From Loripinus fragilis (lineage: Eukaryota > Mollusca > Bivalvia > Lucinida > Lucinidae): a stretch of 64,000 bases of DNA. The notes beneath the pieces were generated by a model. The model worked only from the letters and a program-made list of their open reading frames with translations. It made no database searches and had not been told where the DNA came from. The translations under genes and the position numbers were made by a program. The stretch's first letter is position 1. Every line of letters starts with the position of its first letter. The stretch covers positions 1,178,001 through 1,242,000 of the forward strand of contig CAXHUL010000214.1 in NCBI GenBank assembly GCA_964019695.1, written 5' to 3'. Below, piece after piece: positions 12,001 to 24,675 of this stretch.

Positions 12001-15000
12001 ATGGAACGCTTTGAAATTTTCACCATTTGTAGACGGCCTCCCGTACTACAAACTGATGCCCGTGTGGGCATGATGAAAATAGTAGTTCGCGAGACGGAAG
12101 CGCGTAAAGCTTCGGGGCGGCAGACTTCCACACCCCGATTACTCGGTATCGAAACATTGTTGCGGGCGGGTGCGCATGGCAATACCTGCGCCTCTGTTGG
12201 CCCTATCCGCGTGCAAAATCTAAAAGGGATCAGAGCCTTAGAAAGCGCGTACAACCGCTATCCCCATTTGCCTTGGGCCCTATGGGAAAACAGGAAATAT
12301 CATAATTGCGGTCCGGGGCGCGCGCGCACAATGATAATTTTCACACCCGAGTAAGCTCTTTTATAGGTCAACATTTTGGAAAAAAAATTGGCTTGCTGCC
12401 CACAGCAGGAGCTGAGAACCATGCATTCGGAGGTTTTCACACCCCACCCACTAATGCCCTCAAAGTTTGAGAAAACGCGACCTTCGCGAAAAGCCCCGGA
12501 ACCTATTGCAAAGTGATGAGCAGTGCCCAGGAGCACCTCTCAGTCATTTGCGCAAAATTCCTTCGGCTACAAGTGGCTCAAATAAGGGCGTGAAAATTGT
12601 GCCGAAAGCCCTTTCAGGGGCTATTGCTCGGCACTCGGGGGACGGAAAATTTTACGCAATGCCTCACAATGAAGCACTGGTCGGGGGCTAACTTCTGGCA
12701 CCAGTTTCGAGCCCGTCCGTGAAAGTGACCCGCGCAAGTTTTAGGCCGGTTCGGCTACTCTGGCCTAATGGGGCCTAATGGGAAGATCTTCTAATGCTCA
12801 TAACTTTTTAATTTTCCGATGGAACGCTTTGAAATTTTCACCATTTGTAGACGGCCTCCCGTACTACAAACTGATGCCCGTGTGGGCATGATGAAAATAG
12901 TAGTTCCCAAGACGGAAGCGCGTAAAGCTTCGGGGCGGCAGACTTCCACACCCCGATAACTCGGTATCGAAACATTGTTGCGGGCGGGTGCGCATGGCAA
13001 TACCTGCGCCTCTGTTGGCCCTATCCGCGTGCAAAATCTAAAAGCGATCAGAGCCTTAGAAAGCGCGTACAACCGCTATCCCCATTTGCCTTGGGCCCTA
13101 TGGGAAAACAGGAAATATCATAATTGCGGTCCGGGGCGCGCGCGCACAATGATAATTTTCACACCCGAGTAAGCTCTTTTATAGGTCAACATTTTGGAAA
13201 AAAAATTGGCTTGCTGCCCACAGCAGGAGCTGAGAACCATGCATTCGGAGGTTTTCACACCCCACCCACTAATGCCCTCAAAGTTTGAGAAAACGCGACC
13301 TTCGCGAAAAGCCCCGGAACCTATTGCAAAGTGATGAGCAGTGCCCAGGAGCACCTCTCAGTCATTTGCGCAAAATTCCTTCGGCTACAAGTGGCTCAAA
13401 TAAGGGCGTGAAAATTGTGCCGAAAGCCCTTTCAGGGGCTATTGCTCGGCACTCGGGGGACGGAAAATTTTACGCAATGCCTCACAATGAAGCACTGGTC
13501 GGGGGCTAACTTCTGGCACCAGTTTCCAGCCCGTCCGTGAAAGTGACCCGCGCAAGTTTTAGGCCGGTTCGGCTACACTGGCCTAATGGGGCCTAATGGG
13601 AAGATCTTCTAATGCTCATAACTTTTTAATTTTCCGATGGAACGCTTTGAAATTTTCACCATTTGTAGACGGCCTCCCGTACTACAAACTGATGCCCGTG
13701 TGGGCATGATGAAAATAGTAGTTCGCGAGACGGAAGCGCATAAAGCTTCGGGGCGGCAGACTTCCACACCCCGATAACTCGGTATCGAAACATTGTTGCG
13801 GGCGGGTGCGCATGGCAATACCTGCGCCTCTGTTGGCCCTATCCGCGTGCAAAATCTAAAAGCGATCAGAGCCTTAGAAAGCGCGTACAACCGCTATCCC
13901 CATTTGCCTTGGGCCCTATGGGAAAACAGGAAATATCATAATTGCGGTCCGGGGCGCGCGTGCACAATGATAATTTTCACACCCGAGTAAGCTCTTTTAT
14001 AGGTCAACATTTTGGAAAAAAAATTGGCTTGCTGCCCACAGCAGGAGCTGAGAACCATGCATTCGGAGGTTTTCACACCCCACCCACTAATGCCCTCAAA
14101 GTTTGAGAAAACGCGACCTTCGCGAAAAGCCCCGGAACCTATTGCAAAGTGATGAGCAGTGCCCAGGAGCACCTCTCAGTCATTTGCGCAAAATTCCTTC
14201 GGCTACAAGTGGCTCAAATAAGGGCGTGAAAATTGTGCCGAAAGCCCTTTCAGGGGCTATTGCTCGGCACTCGGGGGACGGAAAATTTTACGCAATGCCT
14301 CACAATGAAGCACTGGTCGGGGGCTAACTTCTGGCACCAGTTTCGAGCCCGTCCGTGAAAGTGACCCGCGCAAGTTTTAGGCCGGTTCGGCTACTCTGGC
14401 CTAATGGGGCCTAATGGGAAGATCTTCTAATGCTCATAACTTTTTAATTTTCCAATGGAACGCTTTGAAATTTTCACCATTTGTAGACGGCCTCCCGTAC
14501 TACAAACTGATGCCCGTGTGGGCATGATGAAAATAGTAGTTCGCGAGACGGAAGCGCGTAAAGCTTCGGGGCGGCAGACTTCCACACCCCGATAACTCGG
14601 TATCGAAACATTGTTGCGGGCGGGTGCGCATAGCAATACCTGCGCCTCTGTTCGCCCTATCTGCGTGCAAAATCTAAAAGCGATCAGAGCCTTAGAAAGC
14701 GCGTACAACCGCTATCCCCATTTGCCTTGGGCCCTATGGGAAAACAGGAAATATCATAATTGCGGTCCAGGGCGCGCGCGCACAATGATAATTTTCACAC
14801 CCGAGTAAGCTCTTTTATAGGTCAACATTTTGGAAAAAAAATTGGCTTGCTGCCCACAGCAGGAGCTGAGAACCATGCATTCGGAGGTTTTCACACCCCA
14901 CCCACTAATGCCCTCAAAGTTTGAGAAAACGCGACCTTCGCGAAAAGCCCCGGAACCTATTGCAAAGTGATGAGCAGTGCCCAGGAGCACCTCTCAGTCA

Positions 15001-18000
15001 TTTGCGCAAAATTCCTTCGGCTACAAGTGGCTCAAATAAGGGCGTGAAAATTGTGCCGAAAGCCCTTTCAGGGGCTATTGCTCGGCACTCGGGGGACGGA
15101 AAATTTTACGCAATGCCTCACAATGAAGCACTGGTCGGGGGCTAACTTCTGGCACCAGTTTCGAGCCCGTCCGTGAAAGTGACCCGCGCAAGTTTTAGGC
15201 CGGTTCGGCTACTCTGGCCTAATGGGGCCTAATGGGAAGATCTTCTAATGCTCATAACTTTTTAATTTTCCGATGGAACGCTTTGAAATTTTCACCATTT
15301 GTAGACGGCCTCCCGTACTACAAACTGATGCCCGTGTGGGCATGATGAAAATAGTAGTTCGCGAGACGGAAGCGCGTAAAGCTTCGGGGCGGCAGACTTC
15401 CACACCCCGATAACTCGGTATCGAAACATTGTTGCGGGCGGGTGCGCATGGCAATACCTGCGCCTCTGTTGGCCCTATCCGCGTGCAAAATCTAAAAGCG
15501 ATCAGAGCCTTAGAAAGCGCGTACAACCGCTATCCCCATTTGCCTTGGGCCCTATGGGAAAACAGGAAATATCATAATTGCGGTCCGGGGCGCGCGCGCA
15601 CAATGATAATTTTCACACCCGAGTAAGCTCTTTTATAGGTCAACATTTTGGAAAAAAATTGGCTTGCTGCCCACAGCAGGAGCTGAGAACCATGCATTCG
15701 GAGGTTTTCACACCCCACCCACTAATGCCCTCAAAGTTTGAGAAAACTCGACCTTCGGGAAAAGCCCCGGAACCTATTGCAAAGTGATGAGCAGTGCCCA
15801 GGAGCACCTCTCAGTCATTTGCGCAAAATTCCTTCGGCTACAAGTGGCTCAAATAAGGGCGTGAAAATTGTGCCGAAAGCCCTTTCAGGGGCTATTGCTC
15901 GGCACTCGGGGGACGGAAAATTTTACGCAATGCCTCACAATGAAGCACTGGTCGGGGGCTAACTTCTGGCACCAGTTTCGAGCCCGTCCGTGAAAGTGAC
16001 CCGCGCAATTTTTAGGCCGGTTCGGCTACTCTGGCCTAATGGGGCCTAATGGGAAGATCTTCTAATGCTCATAACTTTTTTAATTTTCCGATGGAACGCT
16101 TTGAAATTTTCACCATTTGTAGACGGCCTCCCGTAGTACAAACTGATGCCCGTGTGGGCATGATGAAAATAGTAGTTTGCGAGACGGAAGCGCGTAAATC
16201 TTCGGGGCGGCAGACTTCCACACCCCGATAACTCGGTATCGAAACATTGTTGCGGGCGGGTGCGCATGGCAATACCTGCGCCTCTGTTGGCCCTATCTGC
16301 GTGCAAAATCTAAAAGCGATCAGAGCCTTAGAAAGCGAGTACAACCGCTATCCCCATTTGCCTTGGGCCCTATGGGAAAACAGGAAATATCATAATTGCG
16401 GTCCGGGGCGCGCGCGCACAATGATAATTTTCACACCCGAGTAAGCTCTTTTATAGGTTAACATTTTGGAAAAAAAATTGGCTTGCTGCCCACAGCAGGA
16501 GCTGAGAACCATGCATTCGGAGGTTTTCACACCCCACCCACTAATGCCCTCAAAGTTTGAGAAAACGCGACCTTCGCGAAAAGCCCCGGAACCTATTGCA
16601 AAGTGATGAGCAGTGCCCAGGAGCACCTCTCAGTCATTTGCGCAAAATTCTTCGGCTACAAGTGGCTCAAATAAGGGCGTGAAAATTGTGCCGAAAGCCC
16701 TTTCAGGGGCTATTGCTCTGCACTCGGGGGACGGAAAATTTTACGCAATGCCTCACAATGAAGCACTGGTCGGGGGCTAACTTCTGGCACCAGTTTCGAG
16801 CCCGTCCGTGAAAGTGACCCGCGCAAGTTTTAGGCCGGTTCGGCTACTCTGGCCTAATGGGGCCTAATGGGAAGATCTTCTAATGCTCATAACTTTTTAA
16901 TTTTCCGATGGAACGCTTTGAAATTTTCACCATTTGTAGACGGCCTCCCGTACTACAAACTGATGCCCGTGTGGGCATGATGAAAATAGTAGTTCGCGAG
17001 ACGGAAGCGCGTAAAGCTTCGGGGCGGCAGACTTCCACACCCCGATAACTCGGTATCGAAACATTGTTGCGGGCGGGTGCGCATGGCAATACCTGCGCCT
17101 CTGTTGGCCCTATCCGCGTGCAAAATCTAAAAGCGATCAGAGCCTTAGAAAGCGCGTACAACCGCTATCCCCATTTGCCTTGGGCCCTATGGGAAAACAG
17201 GAAATATCATAATTGCGATCCGGGGCGCGCGCGCACAATGATAATTTCACACCCGAGTAAGCTCTTTTATAGGTCAACATTTTGGAAAAAAAATTGGCTT
17301 GCTGCCCACAGCAGGAGCTGAGAACCATGCATTCGGAGGTTTTCACACCCCACCCACTAATGCCCTCAAAGTTTGAGAAAACGCGACCTTCGCGAAAAGC
17401 CCCGGAACCTATTGCAAAGTGATGAGCAGTGCCCAGGAGCACCTCTCAGTCATTTGCGCAAAATTCCTTCGGCTACAAGTGGCTCAAATAAGGGCGTGAA
17501 AATTGTGCCGAAAGCCCTTTCAGGGGCTATTGCTCGGCACTCGGGGGACGGAAAATTTTACGCAATGCCTCACAATGAAGCACTGGTCGGGGGCTAACTT
17601 CTGGCACCAGTTTCGAGCCCGTCCGTGAAAGTGACCCGCACAAGTTTTAGGCTGGTTCGGCTACTCTGGCCTAATGGGGCCTAATGGGAAGATCTTCTAA
17701 TGCTCATAACTTTTTAATTTCCCGACGGAACGCTTTGAAATTTTCACCATTTGTAGACGGCCTCCCGTACTACAAACTGACGCCCGTGTGGGCATGATGA
17801 AAATAGTAGTTCGCGAGACGGAAGCGCGTAAAGCTTCGGGGCGGCAGACTTCCACACCCCGATAACTCGGTATCGAAACATTGTTGCGGGCGGGTGCGCA
17901 TGGCAATACCTGCGCCTCTGTTGGCCCTATCCGCGTGCAAAATCTAAAAGCGATCAGAGCCTTAGAAAGCGCGTACAACCGCTATCCCCATTTGCCTTGG

Positions 18001-20177
18001 GCCCTATGGGAAAACAGGAAATATCATAATTGCGGTCCGGGGCGCGCGCGCACAATGATAATTTTCACACCCGAGTAAGCTCTTTTATAGGTCAACATTT
18101 TGGAAAAAATATTGGCTTGCTGCCCACAGCAGGAGCTGAGAACCATGCATTCGGAGGTTTTCACACCCCACCCACTAATGCCCTCAAAGTTTGAGAAAAC
18201 GCGACCTTCGCGAAAAGCCCCGGAACCTATTGCAAAGTGATGAGCAGTGCCCAGGAGCACCTCTCAGTCATTTGCGCAAAATTCCTTCGGCTACAAGTGG
18301 CTCAAATAAGGGCGTGAAAATTGTGCCGAAAGCCCTTTCAGGGGCTATTGCTCGGCACTCGGGGGACGGAAAATTTAGGCAATGCCTCACAATGAAGCAC
18401 TGGTCGGGGGCTAACTTCTGGCACCAGTTTCGAGCCCGTCCGTGAAAGTGACCCGCGCAAGTTTTAGGCCGGTTCGGCTACTCTGGCCTAATGGGGCCTA
18501 ATGGGAAGATCTTCTAATGCTCATGACTTTTTAATTTTCCGATGGAACGCTTTGAAATTTTCACCATTTGTAGACGGTCTCCCGTACTACAAACTGATGC
18601 CCGTGTGGGCATGATGATAATAGTAGTTCGCGAGACGGAAGCGCGTAAAGCTTCGGGGCGGCAGACTTCCACACCCCCATAACTCGGTATCGAAACATTG
18701 TTGCGGGCGGGTGCGCATGGCAATACCTGCGCCTCTGTTGGCCCTATCCGCGTGCAAAATCTAAAAGCGATCAGAGCCTTAGAAAGCGCGTACAACCGCT
18801 ATCCCCATTTGCCTTGGGCCCTATGGGAAAACAGGAAATATCATAATTGCGGTCCGGGGCGCGCGCGCACAATGATAATTTTCACACCCGAGTAAGCTCT
18901 TTTATAGGTCAACATTTTGGAAAAAAAAATGGCTTGCTGCCCACAGCAGGAGCTGAGAACCATGCATTCGGAGGTTTTCACACCCCACCCACTAATGCCC
19001 TCAAAGTTTGAGAAAACGCGACCTTCGCGAAAAGCCCTGGAACCTATTGCAAAGTGATGAGCAGTGCCCAGGAGCACCTCTCAGTCATTTGCGCAAAATT
19101 CCTTCGGCTACAAGTGGCTCAAATAAGGGCGTGAAAATTGTGCCGAAAGCCCTTTCAGGGGCTATTGCTCGGCACTCGGGGGACGGAAAATTTTACGCAA
19201 TGCCTCACAATGAAGCACTGGTCGGGGGCTAACTTCTGGCACCAGTTTTGAGCCCGTCCGTGAAAGTGACCCGCGCAAGTTTAGGCCGGTTCGGCTACTC
19301 TGGCCTAATGGGGCCTAATGGGAAGATCTTCTAATGCTCATAACTTTTTAATTTTCCGATGGAACGCTTTGAAATTTTCACCATTTGTAGACGGCCTCCC
19401 GTACTACAAACTGATGCCCGTGTGGGCATGATGAAAATAGTAGTTCGCGAGACCGAAGCGCGTAAAGCTTCGGGGCGGCAGACTTCCACACCCCGATAAC
19501 TCGGTATCGAAACATTGTTGCGGGCGGGTGCGCATGGCAATACCTGCGCCTCTGTTGGCCCTATCCGCGTGCAAAATCTAAAAGCGATCAGAGCCTTAGA
19601 AAGCGCGTACAACCGCTATCCCCATTTGCCTTGGGCCCTATGGGAAAACAGGAAATATCATAATTGCGGTCCGGGGCGCGCGCGCACAATGATAATTTTC
19701 ACACTCGAGTAAGCTCTTTTATAGGTCAACATTTTGGAAAAAAATTGGCTTGCTGCCCACAGCAGGAGCTGAGAACCATGCATTCGGAGGTTTTCACACC
19801 CCAACCACTAATGCCCTCAAAGTTTGAGAAAACGCGACCTTCGGGAAAAGCCCCGGAACCTATTGCAAAGTGATGAGCAGTGCCCAGGAGCACCTCTCAG
19901 TCATTTGCGCAAAATTCCTTCGGCTACAAGTGGCTCAAATAAGGGCGTGAAAATTGTGCCGAAAGCCCTTTCAGGGGCTATTGCTCGGCACTCGGGGGAC
20001 GGAAAATTTTACGCAATGCCTCACAATGAAGCACTGGTCGGGGGCTAACTTCTGGCACCAGTTTCGAGCCCGTCCGTGAAAGTGACCCGCGCAAGTTTTA
20101 GGCCGGTTCGGCTACTCTGGCCTAATGGGGCCTAATGGGAAGATCTTCTAATGCTCATAACTATTTAATTTTCCGAT

Positions 20178-20297
20178 GGAACGCTTTGAAATTTTCACCA
20201 TTTGTAGACGGCCTCCCGTACTACAAACTGATGCCCGTGTGGGCATGATGAAAATAGTAGTTCGCGAGACGGAAGCGCGTAAAGCTTCGGGGCGGCG
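20178..20297. other. Subfamily A-to-B switch point inside one monomer
   Basis: The monomer starting at 19,626 has the A state at phases 483, 493, 548 and 553 (last A-type base at 20,177) but the B state at phase 673 (GCGGCGGAC, G at 20,297). The following monomer and nearly all later ones are B at all five sites. The array therefore changes type within this 120-bp interval, as expected for an old unequal crossover or the end of a conversion tract. No foreign sequence marks the junction. Confidence 0.8.
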
Positions 20298-20584
20298 GAC
20301 TTCCACACCCCGATAACTCGGTATTGAAACATTGTTGCGGGCGGGTGCGCATGGCAATACCTGCGCCTCTGTTGGCCCTATCCGCGTGCAAAATCTAAAA
20401 GCGATCAGAGCCTTAGAAAGCGCGTACAACCGCTATCCCCATTTGCCTTGGGCCCTATGGGAAAACAGGAAATATCATAATTGCGGTCCGGGGCGCGTGC
20501 GCACAATGATAATTTTCACACCCGAGTAAGCTCTTTTATAGGTCAACATTTTGGAAAAAAAATTGGCTTGCTGCCCACAGCAGG

Positions 20585-23500
20585 AGCTGAGAACCATGCA
20601 TTCGGAGGTTTTCACACCCCACCCACTAATGCCCTCAAAGTTTGAGAAAACGCGACCTTCGCGAAAAGCCCTGGAACCTATTGCAAAGTGATGAGCAGTG
20701 CCCAGGAGCACCTCTCAGTCATTTGCGCAATTCCTTCGGCTACAAGTGGCTCAAATAAGGGCGTGAAAATTGTGCCGAAAGCCCTTTCAGGGGCTATTGC
20801 TCGGCAGGCATTCGGGGGACGGAAAATTTTACGCAATGCCTCACAATGAAGCACTGGTCGGGGGCTAACTTCTGGCACCAGTTTTGAGCCCATCCGTGAA
20901 AGTGACCCGCGCAAGTTTTAGGCCGGGTCGGCTACTGTGGCCTAATCGGGCCTAATGGGAAGATCTTCTAATGCTCATAACTTTTTAATTTCCCGACGGA
21001 ACGCTTTGAAATTTTCACCATTTGTAGACGGCCTCCCGTACTACAAACTGATGCCCGTGTGGGCATGATGAAAATAGTAGTTCGCGAAAGGAAGCGCGTA
21101 AAGCTTCGGGGCGGCGGACTTCCACACCCCGATAACTCGGTATCGAAACATTGTTGCGAGCGGGTACGCATGGCAATACCTGCGCCTCTGTTGGCCCTAT
21201 CCGCGTGCAAAATCTAAAAGCGATCAGAGCCTTAGAAAGCGCGTACAACCGCTATCCCCATTTGCCTTGGGCCCTATGGGAAAACAGGAAATATCATAAT
21301 TGCGGTCCGGGGCGCGCGCGCACAATGATAATTTTCAAACCCGAGTAAGCTCTTTTATAGGTCAACATTTTGGAAAAAAAATTGGCTTGCTGCCCACAGC
21401 AGGAGCTGAGAACCATGCATTCGGAGGTTTTCACACCCCACCCACTAATGCCCTCAAAGTTTGAGAAAACGCGACCTTCGCGAAAAGCCCCGGAACCTAT
21501 TGCAAAGTGATGAGCAGTGCCCAGGAGCACCTCTCAGTCATTTGCGCAAAATTCCTTCGGCTACAAGTGGCTCAAATAAGGGCGTGAAAATTGTGCCGAA
21601 AGCCCTTTCAGGGGCTATTGCTCGGCTCTCGGGGGACGGAAAATTTTAGGCAATGCCTCACAATGAAGCACTGGTCGGGGGCTAACTTCTGGCACCAGTT
21701 TTGAGCCCATCCGTGAAAGTGACCCGCGCAAGTTTTAGGCCGGGTCGGCTACTGTGGCCTAATGGGGCCTAATGGGAAGATCTTCTAATGCTCATAACTT
21801 TTTAATTTCCCGACGGAACGCTTTGAAATTTTCACCATTTGTAGACGGCCTCCCGTACTACAAACTGATGCCAGTGTGGGCATGATGAAAATAGTAGTTC
21901 GCGAGACGGAAGCGCGTAAAGCTTCGGGGCGGCGGACTTCCACACCCCGATAACTCGGTATCAAAACATTGTTGCGGGCGGGTGCGCATGGCAATACCTG
22001 CGCCTCTGTTGGCCCTATCCGCGTGCAAAATCTAAAAGCGATCAGAGCCTTAGAAAGCGCGTACAACCGCTATCCCCATTTGCCTTGGGCCCTATGGGAA
22101 AACAGGAAATATCATAATTGCGGTCCGGGGCGCGCGCGCACAATGATAATTTTCACACCCGAGTAAGCTCTTTTATAGGTCAACATTTTGGAAAAAAAAT
22201 TGGCTTGCTGCCCACAGCAGGAGCTGAGAACCATGCATTCGGAGGTTTTCACACCCCACCCACTAATGCCCTCAAAGTTTGAGAAAACGCAACCTTCGCG
22301 AAAAGCCCCGGAACCTATTGCAAAGTGATAAGCAGTGCCCAGGAGCACCTCTCAGTCATTTGTGCAAAATTCCTTCGGCTACAAGTGGCTCAAACAATGG
22401 CGTGAAAATTGTGCCAAAAGCCCTTTCAGGGGCTATTGCTCGGCACTCGGGGGACGGAAAATTTTACGCAATGCCTCACAATGAAGCACTGGTCGGGGGC
22501 TAACTTCTGGCACCAGTTTTGAGCCCGTCCGTGAAAGTGACCCGCGCAAGTTTTAGGCTGGGTCGGCTACTGTGGCCTAATGGGGCCTAATGGGAAGATC
22601 TTCTAATGCTCATAACTTTTTAATTTCCCGACGGAACGCTTTGAAATTTTCACCATTTGTAGACGGCCTCCCGTACTACAAACTGATGCCCGTGTGGGCA
22701 TGATGAAAATAGTAGTTCGCGAGACGGAAGCGCGTAAAGCTTCGGGGCGGCGGACTTCCACACCCCGATAACTCGGTATCGAAACATTGTTGCGGGCGGG
22801 TGCGCATGGCAATACCTGCGCCTCTGTTGGCCCTATCCGCGTGCAAAATCTAAAAGCGATCAGAGCCTTAGAAAGCGCGTACAACCGCTATCCCCATTTG
22901 CCTTGGGCCCTATGGGAAAACAGGAAATATCATAATTGCGGTCCGGGGCGCGCGCGCACAATGATAATTTTCACACCCGAGTAAGCTCTTTTATAGGTCA
23001 ACATTTTGGAAAAAAAATTGGCTTGCTGCCCACAGCAGGAGCTGAGAACCATGCATTCGGAGGTTTTCACACCCCACCCACTAATGCCCTCAAAGTTTGA
23101 GAAAACGCGACCTTCGCGAAAAGCCCCGGAACCTATTGCAAAGTGATGAGCAGTGCCCAGGAGCACCTCTCAGTCATTTGCGCAAAATTCCTTCGGCTAC
23201 AAGTGGCTCAAATAAGGGCGTGAAAATTGTGCCGAAAGCCCTTTCAGGGGCTATTGCTCGGCACTCGGGGGACAAAAAATTTTAGGTAATGCCTCACAAT
23301 GAAGCACTGGTCGGGGGCTAACTTCTGGCACCAGTTTCGAGCCCGTCCGTGAAAGTGACCCGCGCAAGTTTTAGGCCGGGTCGGCTACTGTGGCCTAATG
23401 GGGCCTAATGGGAAGATCTTCTAATGCTCATAACTTTTTAATTTCCCGACGGAACGCTTTGAAATTTTCACCATTTGTAGACGGCCTCCCGTACTACAAA

Positions 23501-24675
23501 CTGATGCCCGTGCGGGCATGATGAAAATAGAAGTTCGCGAGACGGAAGCGCGTAAAGCTTCGGGGCGGCGGACTTCCACACCCCGATAACTCGGTATCGA
23601 AACATTGTTGCGGGCGGGTGCGCATGGCAATACCTGCGCCTCTGTTGGCCCTATCCGCGTGCAAAATCTAAAAGTGATCAGAGCCTTAGAAAGAGCGTAC
23701 AACCGCTATCCCCATTTGCCTTGGGCCCTATGGGAAAACAGGAAATATCATAATTGCGGTCCGGGGCGCGTGCGCACAATGATAACTTTCACACCCGAGT
23801 AAGCTCTTTTATAGGTCAACATTTTGGAAAAAAAATTGGCTTGCTGCCCACAGCAGGAGCTGAGAACCATGCATTCGGAGGTTTTCACACCCCACCCACT
23901 AATGCCCTCAAAGTTTGAGAAAACGCGACCTTCGCGAAAAGCCCCGGAACCTATTGCAAAGTGATAAGCAGTGCCCAGGAGCACCTCTCAGTCATTTGCG
24001 CAAAATTCCTTCGGCTACAAGTGGCTCAAATAAGGGCGTGAAAATTGTGCCGAAAGCCCTTTCAGGGGCTATTGCTCGGCACTCGGGGGACGGAAAATTT
24101 TACGCAATGCCTCACAATGAAGCACTGGTCGGGGGCTAACTTCTGGCACCAGTTTCAAGCCCGTCCGTGAAAGTGACCCGCCCAAGTTTTAGGCCGGGTC
24201 GGCTACTGTGGCCTAATGGGGCCTAATGGGAAGATCTTCTAATGCTCATAACTTTTTAATTTCCCGACGGAACGCTTTGAAATTTTCACCATTTGTAGAC
24301 GGCCTCCCGTACTACAACCTGATGCCAGTGTGGGCATGATGAAAATAGTAGTTCGCGAGACGGAAGCACGTAAAGCTTCGGGGCGGCGGACTTCCACACC
24401 CCGATAACTCGGTATCGAAACATTGTTGCGGGCGGGTGCGCATGGCAATACCTGCGCCTCTGTTGGCCCTATCCGCGTGCAAAATCTAAAAGCGATCAGA
24501 GCCTTAGAAAGCGCGTACAACCGCTATCCCCATTTGCCTTGGGCCCTATGGGAAAACAGGAAATATCATAATTGCGGTCCGGGGCGCGCGCGCACAATGA
24601 TAATTTTCACACCCGAGTAAGCTCTTTTATAGGTCAACATTTTGGAAAAAAAATTGGCTTGCTGCCCACAGCAGG
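20585..24675 (+). repeat. Five-monomer higher-order repeat, copy 1 (4,091 bp)
   Basis: Every unusual variant in this segment reappears exactly 4,091 bp downstream. Examples are CCCTGGAACC (20,671), the shortened GCGCAATTCC (about 20,726), the GGCA duplication (about 20,806), AATCGGGCC (20,946), CGCGAAAGGAAG (about 21,085), ATAATTTTCAAACC (about 21,337), GACAAAAAATTTTAGG (about 23,272) and GATAACTTTCAC (about 23,781). The left limit lies between 20,498 and 20,671. The base GCGTGCGC at 20,497 is not shared with the second copy. Confidence 0.88.

Larger units (their letters stand above)
1..20177 (+). repeat. Subfamily A block (about 24.7 monomers)
   Basis: Monomers here carry T at phase 483 (GGTTCGG), C at 493 (TACTCTGG), T at 548 and T at 553 (TTTTCCGATGG) and A at 673 (GCGGCAGAC), counted from the unit start at base 1. 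The first 15 kb is particularly uniform, with mostly single-copy private substitutions. One monomer, near 17,718-17,723, carries the B state at 548 and 553 only. Between 15 and 20 kb variation increases: A-tract shortening near 15,655 and 19,738, and TTCGGGAAAAG instead of TTCGCGAAAAG near 15,754 and 19,837. That suggests approach to a boundary of the homogenised domain. Confidence 0.85.

Noticed and set aside
12001..12354. The longest open frame, 117 aa
   Set aside because: It arises in one monomer from a single base change (GATTACTCGG instead of GATAACTCGG near 12,140) that removes a stop and joins two usual short frames. It is a chance product.
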